From contig NZ_FMZZ01000011.1 in NCBI RefSeq assembly GCF_900101685.1, positions 55,855-119,854 on the forward strand: a stretch of DNA of 64,000 nt, given 5' to 3'. This document shows positions 15,368-24,816 of this stretch, piece by piece. The notes under the pieces are model-generated. The model did no database searches and had not been told where the DNA came from. It saw only the letters and a program-made list of their open reading frames with translations. The position numbers and the translations under genes were made by a program. The DNA comes from Actinokineospora iranica (GTDB taxonomy: Bacteria > Actinomycetota > Actinomycetes > Mycobacteriales > Pseudonocardiaceae). Position 1 is the first letter of the stretch, and the number at the start of each line of letters is the position of its first letter.

Positions 15368-16836
15368 AGCTCGTAGCCGTCACCTCGTGCCCGACCGGGA
15401 TCGCGCACACCTACATGGCCGCGGAAGCCCTGGAGCAGGCCGCCGAAGCCGCGGGCCACGAGTTACTCGTGGAAACCCAGGGGTCCGCGGGCATGGACCC
15501 GTTGTCGCCGCAGGACATCGCCGCCGCCCGCGCGGTGATCTTCGCCGCGGACGTCGAGGTCCGCGACCGCGACCGGTTCGCGGGCAAGCCCTTGGTGCAG
15601 GCGGGGGTCAAGCAGGCCATCAACAACCCGGCCGAACTGATCGCGCAAGCCGTGGACCGGGCCGACACGGACGCGGCGCCCGCACCGGTCCTGGTGTCCA
15701 AAGTGGACGAAAGCGCCGGTGTCGGAACGCGGCTGCGGCAGTGGCTGATGACCGGGGTGAGCTACATGATCCCGTTCGTCGCCGCGGGCGGGCTGCTGAT
15801 CGCGCTGGCGTTCCTGTTCGGCGGCGCCGAAGTCGCCTCGAAGGTCAACGGCGGCACATTCGGCGGCGTCACCTACGCAGGCGTGACCGACCTGTCGCAG
15901 CTGCTGGCCACCGCGGGCGTGCCGGGGGTGCTGTTCAAGATCGGCGCGGTCGCGTTCTCCATGCTGGTCCCGATCCTGGCCGGGTTCATCGCCTTCGGCA
16001 TCGCCGACCGGCCCGGCCTGGTGCCCGGCGTCGTCGGCGGCCTGCTCGCCACCGCGACCGGCGCGGGCTTCCTCGGCGGCCTGCTCGCGGGCCTGCTCGC
16101 CGGTGGCGTCGCCTACGCGCTGACCCGGGTCAGCCTGCCGCGCGCGCTGCAGGCCGTGATGCCCGTGGTGATCATCCCGCTGGTCTCCACCGCGGTGGTC
16201 GGCGTGATCATGCTGCTGGTCATCGGCTCCCCGGTCGCCGCCGTGCAGACCGGTTTGACGAACTGGCTCACCGGCATGACCGGCGCGGGCGCGGTCGGCC
16301 TCGGGCTGCTGCTGGGCGCGATGATGGCCTTCGACATGGGCGGCCCGGTCAACAAGGTCGCCTACACCTTCGCCGTCGGCACCCTGGCTTCCGGCACGCC
16401 GTCCGCGGCGATGGCGGCGGTGATGGCAGCGGGCATGGTCCCGCCGCTGGGCCTCGCGCTCGCGACCGCCTTGCGGCGCAGGCTGTTCACCGACGCCGAA
16501 CGCAAGGCGGGGGAGGCGGGCTGGCTGCTCGGCGCGTCGTTCATCACCGAGGGCGCCATCCCGTTCGCCGCGGCCGACCCGCTGCGGGTCATCCCGTCGA
16601 TCATGCTCGGCAGCGCCGCCACCGGCGGCCTGACCATGGCCGTCGGCGCGACGTCCCTGGCCCCGCACGGCGGAATCTGGGTCGTCGGCCTGATCGGCAA
16701 GCCGCTGCTGGTGCTGCTCGCCATCGCCGTCGGCATGGTGATCGCCGCCGTCAGCGTGCTGGCCGCCAAGTCCATCGGCCGCACCGAGAACCCGACCGAC
16801 CCCGTCCCCACGACGGCCACCCCGGCCGCCGCCTAG
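15364..16836 (+). CDS. fruA: Fructose PTS permease EIIBC
   Basis: 490-residue membrane transporter. The EIIB domain (residues 1-100) has the phosphorylated Cys9 in VTSCPTGIAHTYMAAEAL. A linker of about 25 residues leads to the EIIC membrane domain, beginning LMTGVSYMIPFVAAGGLLIA. This has about eight to ten hydrophobic segments, including FDMGGPVNKVAYTFA and FITEGAIPFAAADP, both typical of the fructose group. It imports fructose as fructose 1-phosphate, the substrate of the adjacent FruK. Confidence 0.93.
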   Translation: MKLVAVTSCPTGIAHTYMAAEALEQAAEAAGHELLVETQGSAGMDPLSPQDIAAARAVIFAADVEVRDRDRFAGKPLVQAGVKQAINNPAELIAQAVDRADTDAAPAPVLVSKVDESAGVGTRLRQWLMTGVSYMIPFVAAGGLLIALAFLFGGAEVASKVNGGTFGGVTYAGVTDLSQLLATAGVPGVLFKIGAVAFSMLVPILAGFIAFGIADRPGLVPGVVGGLLATATGAGFLGGLLAGLLAGGVAYALTRVSLPRALQAVMPVVIIPLVSTAVVGVIMLLVIGSPVAAVQTGLTNWLTGMTGAGAVGLGLLLGAMMAFDMGGPVNKVAYTFAVGTLASGTPSAAMAAVMAAGMVPPLGLALATALRRRLFTDAERKAGEAGWLLGASFITEGAIPFAAADPLRVIPSIMLGSAATGGLTMAVGATSLAPHGGIWVVGLIGKPLLVLLAIAVGMVIAAVSVLAAKSIGRTENPTDPVPTTATPAAA

Positions 16837-16858
16837 CCCCACCAGAGAGGCACCAGCC

Positions 16859-17125
16859 ATGTCCGAGCGCCGAGTGAAGATCGCGTCCGCGGTGGGCCTG
16901 CACGCGCGGCCAGCGGGACTGTTCGTGCGGGCCGCGGCCGAGCAACCGGTCCCGGTGACCATCGCCAAGGACGGCCGCGACCCGGTGGACGCCCGCAGCA
17001 TCCTGTCCGTGCTCGGCCTCGACGCCCGCGGCGGCGACGAGGTCGTGCTGGCCGCCGAGGGCGAGGGCGCCGAAGCCGCTCTGGCCGAACTGGCGGCCCT
17101 GCTGGAAGTGGACCACGACGCATGA
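16859..17125 (+). CDS. ptsH: Phosphocarrier protein HPr
   Basis: 88 residues. The active-site histidine is His15 in AVGLHARPAGLFV, and Ser47 in DARSILSVLGL occupies the place of the regulatory serine in Firmicutes. No HPr kinase is seen in the window. HPr relays phosphate from enzyme I to the EIIA protein. It lies 22 bases after EIIBC with GAGAGG as ribosome binding site, so general PTS proteins are encoded within the fructose operon. Confidence 0.95.
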   Translation: MSERRVKIASAVGLHARPAGLFVRAAAEQPVPVTIAKDGRDPVDARSILSVLGLDARGGDEVVLAAEGEGAEAALAELAALLEVDHDA

Positions 17126-17183
17126 GCGAATCACGGACACAGTGCGCGGGCCCGCGAACGCACGAGACCAGGGCGGTGACGGC

Positions 17184-18848
17184 ATGAGCACCCCCGGACA
17201 CAGGGTCCACCGCGGCATCGGCGTCAGCCCCGGCGTGGCGACCGGCCCGGCCGCCCGCCTGGGGCAGCCGCCCCGCCTCCCCACCACCGTCCCACCCGTC
17301 GGCGAAAACGACCGCGACCGCGCCCGCACCGCCTTGGCGGAAACCGCGGCCGAACTGGAGCGGCGCGCGAAACTGGCGGGCCCGGAAGCCGCCGAGGTGC
17401 TGACCGCCGCCGCCATGATGGCCCGCGACCCAGCCCTCGCCGGGAACGTCCGAGACCTGGTCGACGCGGGCGTGCCCGCGGCGTGGGCCGTCGACCGCGC
17501 CATCGCCGGATACCGCGAGCTACTCGCCAACGCAGGGCCCTACATGGCCGAACGCGTCGCCGATTTGGACGACATCCGCGACCGTGCGGTGGCCTACCTG
17601 CTCGGCCTCCCCATGCCCGGCCTCCCCGCCCCCGGCCACCCGTACGTGCTGGTCGCCGAGGACCTGGCCCCCGCCGACACGGCGCTGCTGGACCCGGCCG
17701 TCGTCTTGGCCGTCGTCACCGAACGCGGCGGCCCCACCAGCCACACCGCCATCCTGGCCAAGTCCCTGGGCATTCCCGCCGTGGTCGCGTGCCCCGTCGC
17801 CTGCTCCTTTGTGGACGGACAGCCCTTGGTGGTGGATGGCAGCAACGGCACGGTAGTCACCGACCCAACCCAGTCGGAGGTGGACGACGTGGCCGCCCGC
17901 CGCACCGCCCGGGCAGCCCGCGCGACCCAACGCGGTCCCGGCCGCACCGCCGACGGCCATCCCATAGCCCTCCTGGCCAACGTCGGCGGCCCGGCCGACG
18001 CGGAAGCCGCGGCGGCCCTCGACCTCGAAGGCGTGGGCCTGTTCCGCACTGAGTTCTTGTTCCTGGACCGAGCCGAAGCCCCCACCATCGAAGAACAACG
18101 CCGCGTCTACCGCCGAGTCCTGGAACCCTTGCACGGCAGGAAAGTAGTAGTCCGCACCCTGGACGCGGGCGCGGACAAGCCCGTCCCCTACGCCTGCCCC
18201 GACCCAGAGGACAACCCGGCCCTCGGCGTCCGCGGCCTCCGCACCGCATGGCGCCGCCCGGACCTCCTCCGCGACCAACTGGAGGCCCTGGCCCTAGCCG
18301 CCGCGGACGCGGGCGCCACCCCCTGGGTGATGGCCCCCATGGTCGCCACCGCCGCCGAAGCCGCCGACTTCGCCACCACCGCAAGGCGGCACGGCATCGC
18401 CAAGGTGGGCGTGATGATCGAAATCCCCGCCGCCGCCCTCCGCGCGGCGGCCATACTGTCCGAAGTGGACTTCGTCAGCCTGGGCACAAACGACCTGGCC
18501 CAATACACCTTCGCCGCAGACCGCCAACTAGGCGCCCTGGCCCCACTGCTGGACCCGTGGCAACCCGCCCTGCTGGACCTGATCGCCTTCACCGCCCGAG
18601 CAGGCCAAGCCACCGCCAAACCCATCGGCGTCTGCGGAGAAGCAGCCAGCGACCCCCTACTGGCCCTCGTCCTGACAGGCCTAGGCATCGACTCCCTGTC
18701 CATGGCCCCCGTAAGCGTCCCAGACGTCCGCACAGCCCTGGCCACCCACACAATCGACGACTGCCGAGAAATAGCGGCCGCAGTCCTCCGAGCCGACACA
18801 GCGGCGGAAGCCCGAGCCACCGCAACCCACCTGGCCCACACCCCATGA
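17184..18848 (+). CDS. ptsI: PTS enzyme I (phosphoenolpyruvate-protein phosphotransferase)
   Basis: 554 residues from ATG at 17184. It autophosphorylates from PEP at His187 in GGPTSHTAILAKSLG and then phosphorylates HPr. The PEP-binding barrel has GLFRTEFLFLDR, MIEIPAAAL, FVSLGTNDLAQY and ICGEAAS-type (VCGEAAS) motifs. An upstream in-frame extension to 17142 has no family sequence. It is the last gene of the fru-pts operon. The 106-base convergent gap after it holds no clear terminator. Confidence 0.94.
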   Translation: MSTPGHRVHRGIGVSPGVATGPAARLGQPPRLPTTVPPVGENDRDRARTALAETAAELERRAKLAGPEAAEVLTAAAMMARDPALAGNVRDLVDAGVPAAWAVDRAIAGYRELLANAGPYMAERVADLDDIRDRAVAYLLGLPMPGLPAPGHPYVLVAEDLAPADTALLDPAVVLAVVTERGGPTSHTAILAKSLGIPAVVACPVACSFVDGQPLVVDGSNGTVVTDPTQSEVDDVAARRTARAARATQRGPGRTADGHPIALLANVGGPADAEAAAALDLEGVGLFRTEFLFLDRAEAPTIEEQRRVYRRVLEPLHGRKVVVRTLDAGADKPVPYACPDPEDNPALGVRGLRTAWRRPDLLRDQLEALALAAADAGATPWVMAPMVATAAEAADFATTARRHGIAKVGVMIEIPAAALRAAAILSEVDFVSLGTNDLAQYTFAADRQLGALAPLLDPWQPALLDLIAFTARAGQATAKPIGVCGEAASDPLLALVLTGLGIDSLSMAPVSVPDVRTALATHTIDDCREIAAAVLRADTAAEARATATHLAHTP

Positions 18849-18954
18849 CAAGCAAAGAGAAGGAGAAGGAAAAAGAAAAGAAATAAGTCCGTTGTGGAAC
18901 CTGCCCCAGTGCAAGCTGAACCTACGTCCACCCCATCGAGCCAACCCCGCACAG

Positions 18955-19710
18955 TCAGGCGAAGAAGTCGCGCAACACAGGCGCAAGCACACCGACATCC
19001 ACATTATGCGTCTGCCCGGGCAACCCAACCGCCGAAGCATCCGGCAACGCGTCAGCAACCGCCCGCGCAGCGGCACGCATCGACGCGGGACTAGCCGCCC
19101 CATCAACCACCAGCACCGGCGCCGAAACCCCACTCAAGTCCGGCACGGCCCCAGTCCCCACAATCGCCGCCTCATACGGCAGTGTGTGCGCCAATCCCAC
19201 CAAATGCCCCCACCCCAACCCATCCCGAATCGCGGCGATCACCTCAGGTGACATATCCAGCGCGGCCAGAAACGCCTCAACCGCCTCTTCCCGCCGCCCC
19301 TCAGCGATCCGCGCCCTCTGCTCAGCCGCAAACCCGGCAGGCACAGAAGCCGTAGCACTGAACGGCGGCTCATACACCGCGATCCGCGTCATCGAAACGC
19401 CGTGTGCCGCTGCCCTGAGGCTCAAAATCCCCCCAGAGGACATCCCGAACACAGAAGCCGAACCAGCGGCAGCGATCACCGCGGCCAAGTCCTCGATCTC
19501 ACGCTCCACCGCATACGGCGGAGTGTCCCCGCTCCCACCCCGCCCCCGCCGGTCGTAGATATGCACCGAAAACCCCGAAGCGAGCAGCCCAGCCAGCGGC
19601 CGGGCCGAATCACGATCGCTGAACGCACCGCCGACCAGCACCAGCGCGGGCCCCGAGCCCAAGCACTCGTAAGCGATCACCGTGCCATCGGACGAGCGAG
19701 TGTTCCCCAT
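18955..19710 (-). CDS. Alpha/beta hydrolase
   Basis: 251-residue alpha/beta-hydrolase fold protein without a signal peptide. The nucleophile elbow is GMSSGG with Ser91, and a late histidine, His235, lies in GQTHNVDV. An acidic partner is likely in LVVDGAASPAS. The upstream YDRRGRGGSGD strand matches the HGxP-type region of the fold. The substrate is unknown. The start at 19710 was preferred to a longer frame that overlaps the inositol-phosphatase gene. It lies 59 bases downstream of that gene on the same strand. Confidence 0.82.
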   Translation of the reverse strand: MGNTRSSDGTVIAYECLGSGPALVLVGGAFSDRDSARPLAGLLASGFSVHIYDRRGRGGSGDTPPYAVEREIEDLAAVIAAAGSASVFGMSSGGILSLRAAAHGVSMTRIAVYEPPFSATASVPAGFAAEQRARIAEGRREEAVEAFLAALDMSPEVIAAIRDGLGWGHLVGLAHTLPYEAAIVGTGAVPDLSGVSAPVLVVDGAASPASMRAAARAVADALPDASAVGLPGQTHNVDVGVLAPVLRDFFA

Positions 19711-19769
19711 GACGCCTCCGTCGAATCCGGGCAAAAGAACAGCATCCCGAATCCGGCGCCGCCGCGGGG

Positions 19770-20600
19770 TCAGGTCGCCGTTTCTTGCCACCATCCGAGT
19801 ACCTGCTCAGCCACGCCCGGCGCCGCGACCAGCAGGCCGTCCACCGGCAGCGGCGCGTCCTCGCCCCGTCTGTCCAGCACCGCCGCCCCCGACTCCAGGG
19901 CCAGCGCGACCGCCCCGGCGACGTCCCACTCGTGGTAGCTGTGCAGCACAGCCGCCGCGGCGTGGCCCAGCGCGACCTGGGCGACCGCCAGCGCGGCCGA
20001 CCCCAGGACCCGCACGCCCGCCTGCGCGGCCGCGGCCCGCTCGATGAAGCCGCCCATTCCCGGCCAGGGGCCGTTGCGCGCCAGTTCGGTGCACACGATC
20101 GCGCCCGCCGTCGTCGTGCGGTCGGTGAGCGACATCCGCACGCCGTTGGCCCGCGCGCCCCGGTCGCGGGCGGCCGCGTAGATCTGGCCCCGGAACGGGT
20201 CGGCCACCACGCCGACAACCGGGCCCTCGGTGTCGACCAGCGCGAGGCTGTAGGCGCACCAGGGGACCCCGGCGACGTAGTTGGCCGAGCCGTCCACCGG
20301 GTCCACCACCCAGCGGTACTCCGACTCGTCGGAGCCGACGTCGGCGCCGAACTCCTCGCCGACGACCGGGATGCCGGGGAACTCGGCGGTCAGCACGCGG
20401 CGCGTGTGCCGCTCCAGGGTTCGGTCGGTGTCGGTGACCCAGTCGAAAGGGGAGTCGGTGACCCCCGGCCTCGCCCCGCGCCCCGCGGTCGCGGTGATCA
20501 CATCGGTCGCGTCGTTGGCCAGGCGGCCCGCGACCTCCAGGGCCCGGGACAGCAGTCCAGGCTCCACCGGCTTTCGGGAACGGGAGGACAAGAGCGTCAT
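19770..20600 (-). CDS. Inositol-monophosphatase-family phosphatase
   Basis: 276 residues with the metal-binding motifs of the family: GEEFGAD, WVVDPVDGSANYVAGVPW (the DPxDG signature) and HEWDVAGAVALALESGA. Such enzymes dephosphorylate myo-inositol 1-phosphate, histidinol phosphate, fructose 1,6-bisphosphate or 3'-phosphoadenosine nucleotides. Inositol phosphate is attractive because two mannosyltransferase-like genes lie next to it (phosphatidylinositol mannosides need inositol), but that is inference. It is divergent from mgtA. Confidence 0.85.
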   Translation of the reverse strand: MTLLSSRSRKPVEPGLLSRALEVAGRLANDATDVITATAGRGARPGVTDSPFDWVTDTDRTLERHTRRVLTAEFPGIPVVGEEFGADVGSDESEYRWVVDPVDGSANYVAGVPWCAYSLALVDTEGPVVGVVADPFRGQIYAAARDRGARANGVRMSLTDRTTTAGAIVCTELARNGPWPGMGGFIERAAAAQAGVRVLGSAALAVAQVALGHAAAAVLHSYHEWDVAGAVALALESGAAVLDRRGEDAPLPVDGLLVAAPGVAEQVLGWWQETAT

Positions 20601-20610
20601 GCCAACCTAG

Positions 20611-20684
20611 AGTGACCACACCGTGTGGCCGTTGCGCGACACCGAGGTGACTTCCGGTGACACGTAAAGCCAAGGTTGGTCACT
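20611..20684. promoter_or_regulatory. Symmetric elements in the divergent gap before mgtA
   Basis: AGTGACCA (20611) and TGGTCACT (20677) are inverted arms 58 bases apart. CCACAC-C-GTGTGG (20616-20628) is a short palindrome just upstream of the phosphatase start. They lie where the two divergent promoters should be. No regulator was matched to them. Confidence 0.25.
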
Positions 20685-20777
20685 CCGGCGGTACCCACCC
20701 GGGAGTTCCGGTGTCGTTCGCCGCCTTGTCACGCGGCGGTCCACCGGAGGGCAGGACTGGGGTGCGACGGTCCTGGT

Positions 20778-21893
20778 GTGCGCGTCGCGATCGTCACCGA
20801 GAGCTTCCTGCCGCAGGTGAACGGCGTCACCAACTCCGTCCTGCGGGTGCTCGAACACCTCAACCAGCGCGGGCACCAGGCGATGGTCATCGCCCCCGGT
20901 GCCGGGCCCGACCGCTACCTCGACGCGGAAGTCCGCCGCGTGCGGGCGGTCGACGTGCCCGTGATCACGTCCCTGCCCATCGGCGTGCCGACGCCGAAGA
21001 TCCTCACCGACCTCGCCGAGTTCGACCCGGACGTGGTGCACCTGGCCTCGCCCTTCGTGCTCGGCGCTGGCGGGCTGTGGGCGGCCAGACGCCTCGGCGT
21101 GCCGACGGTCGCGGTGTACCAGACCGACGTGGCCGGGTTCGCCGCCGCGTACGGGCTCAGCCGCGGCTCCCGCGCGGCGTGGCGGTGGATCCGCCGCCTG
21201 CACGCGAACGCCGACCGGACCCTGGCCCCGTCGACGGCGGCGGTGCGCGACCTGACCGAGCGCGGCATCCCCCGGGTGCACCGCTGGGGCCGGGGCGTGG
21301 ACACCCGCCGGTTCGCCCCCGAGCACGTCGACCGGGACCTGCGCGCCCGGCTCGCGCCCAACGGCGAACTGCTCGTCGGCTACGTCGGCCGCCTGGCCCC
21401 GGAGAAACGCGTCGGGCACTTGGCCGCGCTCAACGACCTGCCCGGGGTGCGGGTGGTCGTCGTCGGCGACGGCCCGGACGCGGACCCGCTGCGCGCGCGG
21501 CTGCCCGGTGCGGCGTTCCTCGGCTTCCGCGGCGGCGCGGACCTGGCCGCGGCCTACGCGAGCCTCGACGTGTTCGTGCACACCGGCCCGCACGAGACGT
21601 TCTGCCAGGCCGTGCAGGAGGCCATGGCGTCCGGGGTGCCGGTGATCGCGCCGGACGCGGGCGGACCGCGCGACCTCGTCGACCACGGCCGCACCGGGTT
21701 CCTGCTCGACCCGGACCAGTTCGCCGCGCGGCTTCGCCCGACGGTCGACCGGCTCACCGACGCGCTGCTGCGCCGCAGGATGGGCGCGGCCGGGCGCGCG
21801 GACGTGCTCAGCCGCACCTGGGGCGCGGTGTGCGAGGAACTGCTCGGCCACTACCACGAGGTCACCGTGGGAAGAAGGTCGAAGGCGGCCTGA
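20778..21893 (+). CDS. mgtA: GT4 glycosyltransferase, MgtA-like mannosyltransferase
   Basis: 371 residues from GTG at 20778. It opens with [20 protein letters not shown], the acceptor-domain motif of the MgtA/PimB group. The nucleotide-sugar half has [23 protein letters not shown] and the GT4 ExxxxxE-type segment [20 protein letters not shown]. Corynebacterial and mycobacterial MgtA adds alpha-mannose from GDP-mannose to a glycolipid. The position two genes before menG matches the mycobacterial mgtA. The exact acceptor here is inferred. Confidence 0.85.
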   Translation: MRVAIVTESFLPQVNGVTNSVLRVLEHLNQRGHQAMVIAPGAGPDRYLDAEVRRVRAVDVPVITSLPIGVPTPKILTDLAEFDPDVVHLASPFVLGAGGLWAARRLGVPTVAVYQTDVAGFAAAYGLSRGSRAAWRWIRRLHANADRTLAPSTAAVRDLTERGIPRVHRWGRGVDTRRFAPEHVDRDLRARLAPNGELLVGYVGRLAPEKRVGHLAALNDLPGVRVVVVGDGPDADPLRARLPGAAFLGFRGGADLAAAYASLDVFVHTGPHETFCQAVQEAMASGVPVIAPDAGGPRDLVDHGRTGFLLDPDQFAARLRPTVDRLTDALLRRRMGAAGRADVLSRTWGAVCEELLGHYHEVTVGRRSKAA

Positions 21894-21896
21894 GCC

Positions 21897-23006
21897 ATGC
21901 GCATCGTGCAGCTCGCCAACTTCTACGGACCACGGTCGGGGGGACTGCGCACCGCGCTGCACCACCTGGGCGCGGGCTATGTCGCCTGCGGCCACGAGGT
22001 CACCCTGGTCGTGCCGGGGCGCGGGTCCGACGACGAGATGCTGCCCAGCGGGGTGCGGCGGATCACGCTGCCCGCGCCGCGCATCCCCGGCACCGGCGGC
22101 TACCGCGCGGTCGACCCGCTGCGCGTCGCGGCGCTGCTGCCGAAGCTGGCGCCCGACCGACTTGAGGTCTCCGACCGGCTCACCCTGCGCGGCATGGGCC
22201 GGTGGGCGCGCGCGCACGGCGTGCCCAGCGTCGTCATCTCCCACGAGCGCCTCGACCGGCTGCTGGAGCAGTTCCTGCTGCCCGCCGCGCTGGCCCGGCG
22301 CGCGGCCGACGCGGCGAACCGGCGGATGGCCGCGAACTACGACACGGTCGTGTGCACCACCGGGTTCGCGGGCGCCGAGTTCGACCGGATCGGCGCGACC
22401 AACGTCAGCCGCGTCCCGCTGGGCGTCGACCTGACCACGTTCACTCCCGCCCGGCACGACGGCGCGCTGCGCGCTGAGCTGGCCGAGGGCGCGGACATGC
22501 TGCTGGTCCACTGCGGCCGGTTGTCCCCGGAGAAACACGTCGAACGCAGCGTCGACGCCCTCGCCGCGCTGCGCGCCGCTGGCAACCGGGCGCGGCTGGT
22601 CGTCGCAGGGGACGGCCCGCGGATGGCCGCGCTGCGCCGCCGCGCCGCGGGCCTGCCGGTGACGTTCCTCGGGTACGTCGCCGACCGCGCCGACGTGGCC
22701 CGGCTGCTGGCCACCGCGGACGTGTCGCTGGCCCCCGGCCCGCACGAGACGTTCGGCCTGGCCGCCCTGGAGGCCCTGGCGTCGGGCACCCCCGTGGTGG
22801 TGTCCGCGTCGTCGGCGCTGCGCGAGATCGTCCGCCCAGACTGCGGCCTGGCCGTCCCCGACGACGCGCCCGCGTTCGCCGGGGCCGTCGAGGGCCTGCT
22901 CTCGCTGCCCGAGCGCGACCGCAGGGCGGCGGCGCGGGCCCGCGCGGAGGAGTTCGACTGGCCGACGTCGGTGCGCGGAATGCTGACCGCGCTGAGCCTG
23001 TCCTGA
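21897..23006 (+). CDS. Second GT4 glycosyltransferase
   Basis: 369 residues, three bases after mgtA, hence one transcript. It starts MRIVQLANFYGPRSGGLRTA, a glycine-rich donor/acceptor loop common in PimB- and PimC-like enzymes. It has LLVHCGRLSPEKHVERSV, LVVAGDGPRMAAL and PGPHETFGLAALEALASGTP. It is clearly related to its neighbour but not identical in specificity motifs. A second mannose transfer in phosphatidylinositol mannoside or lipoglycan synthesis is possible. The sugar and acceptor are not shown by the sequence. Confidence 0.8.
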   Translation: MRIVQLANFYGPRSGGLRTALHHLGAGYVACGHEVTLVVPGRGSDDEMLPSGVRRITLPAPRIPGTGGYRAVDPLRVAALLPKLAPDRLEVSDRLTLRGMGRWARAHGVPSVVISHERLDRLLEQFLLPAALARRAADAANRRMAANYDTVVCTTGFAGAEFDRIGATNVSRVPLGVDLTTFTPARHDGALRAELAEGADMLLVHCGRLSPEKHVERSVDALAALRAAGNRARLVVAGDGPRMAALRRRAAGLPVTFLGYVADRADVARLLATADVSLAPGPHETFGLAALEALASGTPVVVSASSALREIVRPDCGLAVPDDAPAFAGAVEGLLSLPERDRRAAARARAEEFDWPTSVRGMLTALSLS

Positions 23007-23025
23007 GCCCTCTGGGCGCACGTCT

Positions 23026-23031
23026 TACGCT
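23026..23031 (+). promoter_or_regulatory. Probable -10 box of leaderless menG promoter
   Basis: TACGCT sits six bases before the ATG of menG, with no Shine-Dalgarno sequence between. The same TANNNT-N6-start arrangement occurs at 5539 and 6051. Confidence 0.4.
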
Positions 23032-23037
23032 TCGGCC

Positions 23038-23724
23038 ATGGCGCGTGCAGGCTTGGACAAGGATCCCCACGACATCGCCGAGATGTTCGACGAGGTCGCC
23101 AAGGGCTACGACCGCACCAACTCGGTCATGACCCTCGGCTTCGACCGCCGCTGGCGCGAGATGACCCGCCAGGTCCTCGACGCGTCCCCCGGCGAGAAGG
23201 TCCTCGACCTCGCCGCGGGCACCGCGGTGTCCACTGTGGAACACGCCCGCTCCGGTGCCTGGTGCGTGGCCGCCGACTTCTCCCTGGAAATGCTCAAGGG
23301 CGGCGCCCAACGCGGCGTCCCCCGCGTCGCGGCGGACGCCTTCCACCTCCCTTTCGCCACCGGCGCGTTCGACGCGGTCACCGTCGCCTTCGGCTTGCGG
23401 AACATGAACGACACCGTCGCCGCCCTGGCCGAGATGCGCCGCGTAGTCCGCCCAGGCGGGCGACTGGTCATCTGCGAGGTCTCCCAACCCCCACTGAAGC
23501 CGCTGCGCTGGCTCTACCACAACACGATCCTGCGCGGCCTCCCCCTGGCCACCCGCCCCTTCTCCTCCAACAGCGAGGCCTACAGCTACCTCGCCGAGTC
23601 CATGCGCGACTGGCACAACCAACGCACCGTCGCCGAACTGATAGCCCGAGCAGGCTGGCACGACGTCGAGTGGCTGAACCTCACCTTCGGCGTAGTCGCC
23701 CTACACCGAGCCACCAACCCCTGA
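23038..23724 (+). CDS. menG: Demethylmenaquinone methyltransferase (MenG/UbiE)
   Basis: 228-residue SAM-dependent enzyme for the last methylation of menaquinone. It has the UbiE opening EMFDEVAKGYDRTNSVMTLG, the SAM motif VLDLAAGTAVSTVEHA, DAVTVAFGLRNMNDT and RPGGRLVICEVSQP. The acidic loop after VAADFSLEML replaces the usual D-S/M pair. The gene follows the glycosyltransferases on the same strand with its own probable promoter. Confidence 0.95.
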   Translation: MARAGLDKDPHDIAEMFDEVAKGYDRTNSVMTLGFDRRWREMTRQVLDASPGEKVLDLAAGTAVSTVEHARSGAWCVAADFSLEMLKGGAQRGVPRVAADAFHLPFATGAFDAVTVAFGLRNMNDTVAALAEMRRVVRPGGRLVICEVSQPPLKPLRWLYHNTILRGLPLATRPFSSNSEAYSYLAESMRDWHNQRTVAELIARAGWHDVEWLNLTFGVVALHRATNP

Positions 23725-24050
23725 CCCACCAACCAGCCCACCCCATCGAGCCAACCAACACAGCCAATCCCGCAGAAGCCCACCCCACGCGACGGCAAAC
23801 CCCACCCTCCCCGGGGGGCCGCCCCGCTCCAGTCTATCGCCGCAGGTCAGCGAGGGGAAGAGGCGCGCCGGGCCTGTGGATAACCGTGCCGGTCCTGTGG
23901 ATAACACAGCGCAGAATGCAACTCAGCGCGGAACGGGATTCGGCGCGGAAGGGGACTCGGCGCAGTATGAGACGGGACGGAACTCAGCGCGGTATGAGAC
24001 TCGGGCAGGACGAACCTCAGCGCAGAGCGAACGTCAGCCCGGAACAAGAC
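23725..24050. other. Non-coding gap with DnaA boxes and repeats
   Basis: This 326-base convergent gap between menG and the DUF4328 gene carries no gene. Its first 100 bases are C- and A-rich, with repeated AACCAACC-type runs. The rest holds two DnaA-box-like sites and a 17-base repeat array, listed separately. Confidence 0.6.
23875..23904 (-). promoter_or_regulatory. Two DnaA-box-like sites 21 bp apart
   Basis: TGTGGATAA (TTATCCACA on the minus strand) is at 23875-23883 and again at 23896-23904, both preceded by CC. Each is an exact copy of the classical nine-base DnaA box. The 21-base spacing places both on one face of the helix. There is no sign of a replication origin (no dnaA or dnaN genes), so the pair may titrate DnaA, regulate, or simply be part of a repeat. 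Confidence 0.45.
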
Positions 24051-24060
24051 TCAGCGCAAA
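23911..24060. repeat. Degenerate 17-bp tandem repeat array
   Basis: About nine units resembling GCGGAACGGGACTCAGC follow one another, for example GCAGAATGCAACTCAGC, GCGGAACGGGATTCGGC and GCGGAAGGGGACTCGGC, with two irregular units in the middle. The array runs from the second DnaA-like site to the stop codon of the DUF4328 gene at 24051. The period is not a multiple of three, so it is non-coding. Confidence 0.7.
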
Positions 24061-24755
24061 ATGGCTCGCCCCGTCTGCCACCGGTCGACCCGGCGCATCA
24101 CCACCAAGATCGACACAGTCGCCACCACCGCCAGCCCTCCACTGAGAACGTTCGCGAAGAACACACTCTTAAACGCCCCTACCGAACTCTCATCAGCCAG
24201 CACATGCACCGCGAAGAGGTCAACGGTGTGCATGGCGACAAACGCCCCCCACCAGAGCCCCACAAGCCGCCCCGCGGGCGCGGTGGCCAGGTCCGCGGGC
24301 GCGTTCGGCCTGCTTGCCCGCCACACGTCGCCCAGCACCATCTGGGGCCACCACAGGTTGGCGACGGGCACGAACCAGGCGCCGACCGCCCAGCGGATCC
24401 GCAGCCGCTGCGGGGCCAGGCAGATCCGGGCGGCGTTGACCCTGGCCCGCCACAGCCACGCCAGGAACGCGATTCCCGAGAGCGTCACCCCGCCCAGCCA
24501 GGCCCAGGAGAGCAGTTCGGTCCGCGTGTGCGCTGCGGCCAGCTGCTCGGCTGTCGCGGTGGGCGTGACCGAGAGCACGTCCCGCACCAGCCAGTACGAC
24601 CGCCACGACTGCCACGCAGCAAGGCAGGCTGCGAGTGTGGTGAGCAGGATCAACGCCGACGCCACGAATCGTGCCCCGCGCGCTGGTCGCGCTGCCGGTG
24701 GGGGCAGCGGCGCCAGAGGCGCCACGGTGAGCTCGGGGTCGGTCATCGTCAGCAC
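24051..24755 (-). CDS. DUF4328 membrane protein
   Basis: 234 residues, or 231 if the second ATG is used. Membrane segments lie near residues 30-50, 83-102, 128-145, 165-188 and 203-222. The middle contains FLAWLWRARVNAARICLAPQ and GAWFVPVANLWWPQMVLGDV, the conserved core of DUF4328 proteins (unknown function). The Pro/Ala-rich N-terminus is probably cytoplasmic. The gene is divergent from menJ, and its stop codon lies inside the 17-bp repeat array. Confidence 0.75.
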   Translation of the reverse strand: MLTMTDPELTVAPLAPLPPPAARPARGARFVASALILLTTLAACLAAWQSWRSYWLVRDVLSVTPTATAEQLAAAHTRTELLSWAWLGGVTLSGIAFLAWLWRARVNAARICLAPQRLRIRWAVGAWFVPVANLWWPQMVLGDVWRASRPNAPADLATAPAGRLVGLWWGAFVAMHTVDLFAVHVLADESSVGAFKSVFFANVLSGGLAVVATVSILVVMRRVDRWQTGRAILR

Positions 24756-24816
24756 GTCCTCCGCCTCGGCAGTCCCGGGAGGATCGCTGCGCGCACGGCC
24801 GCCGTTTCACCGCCCT

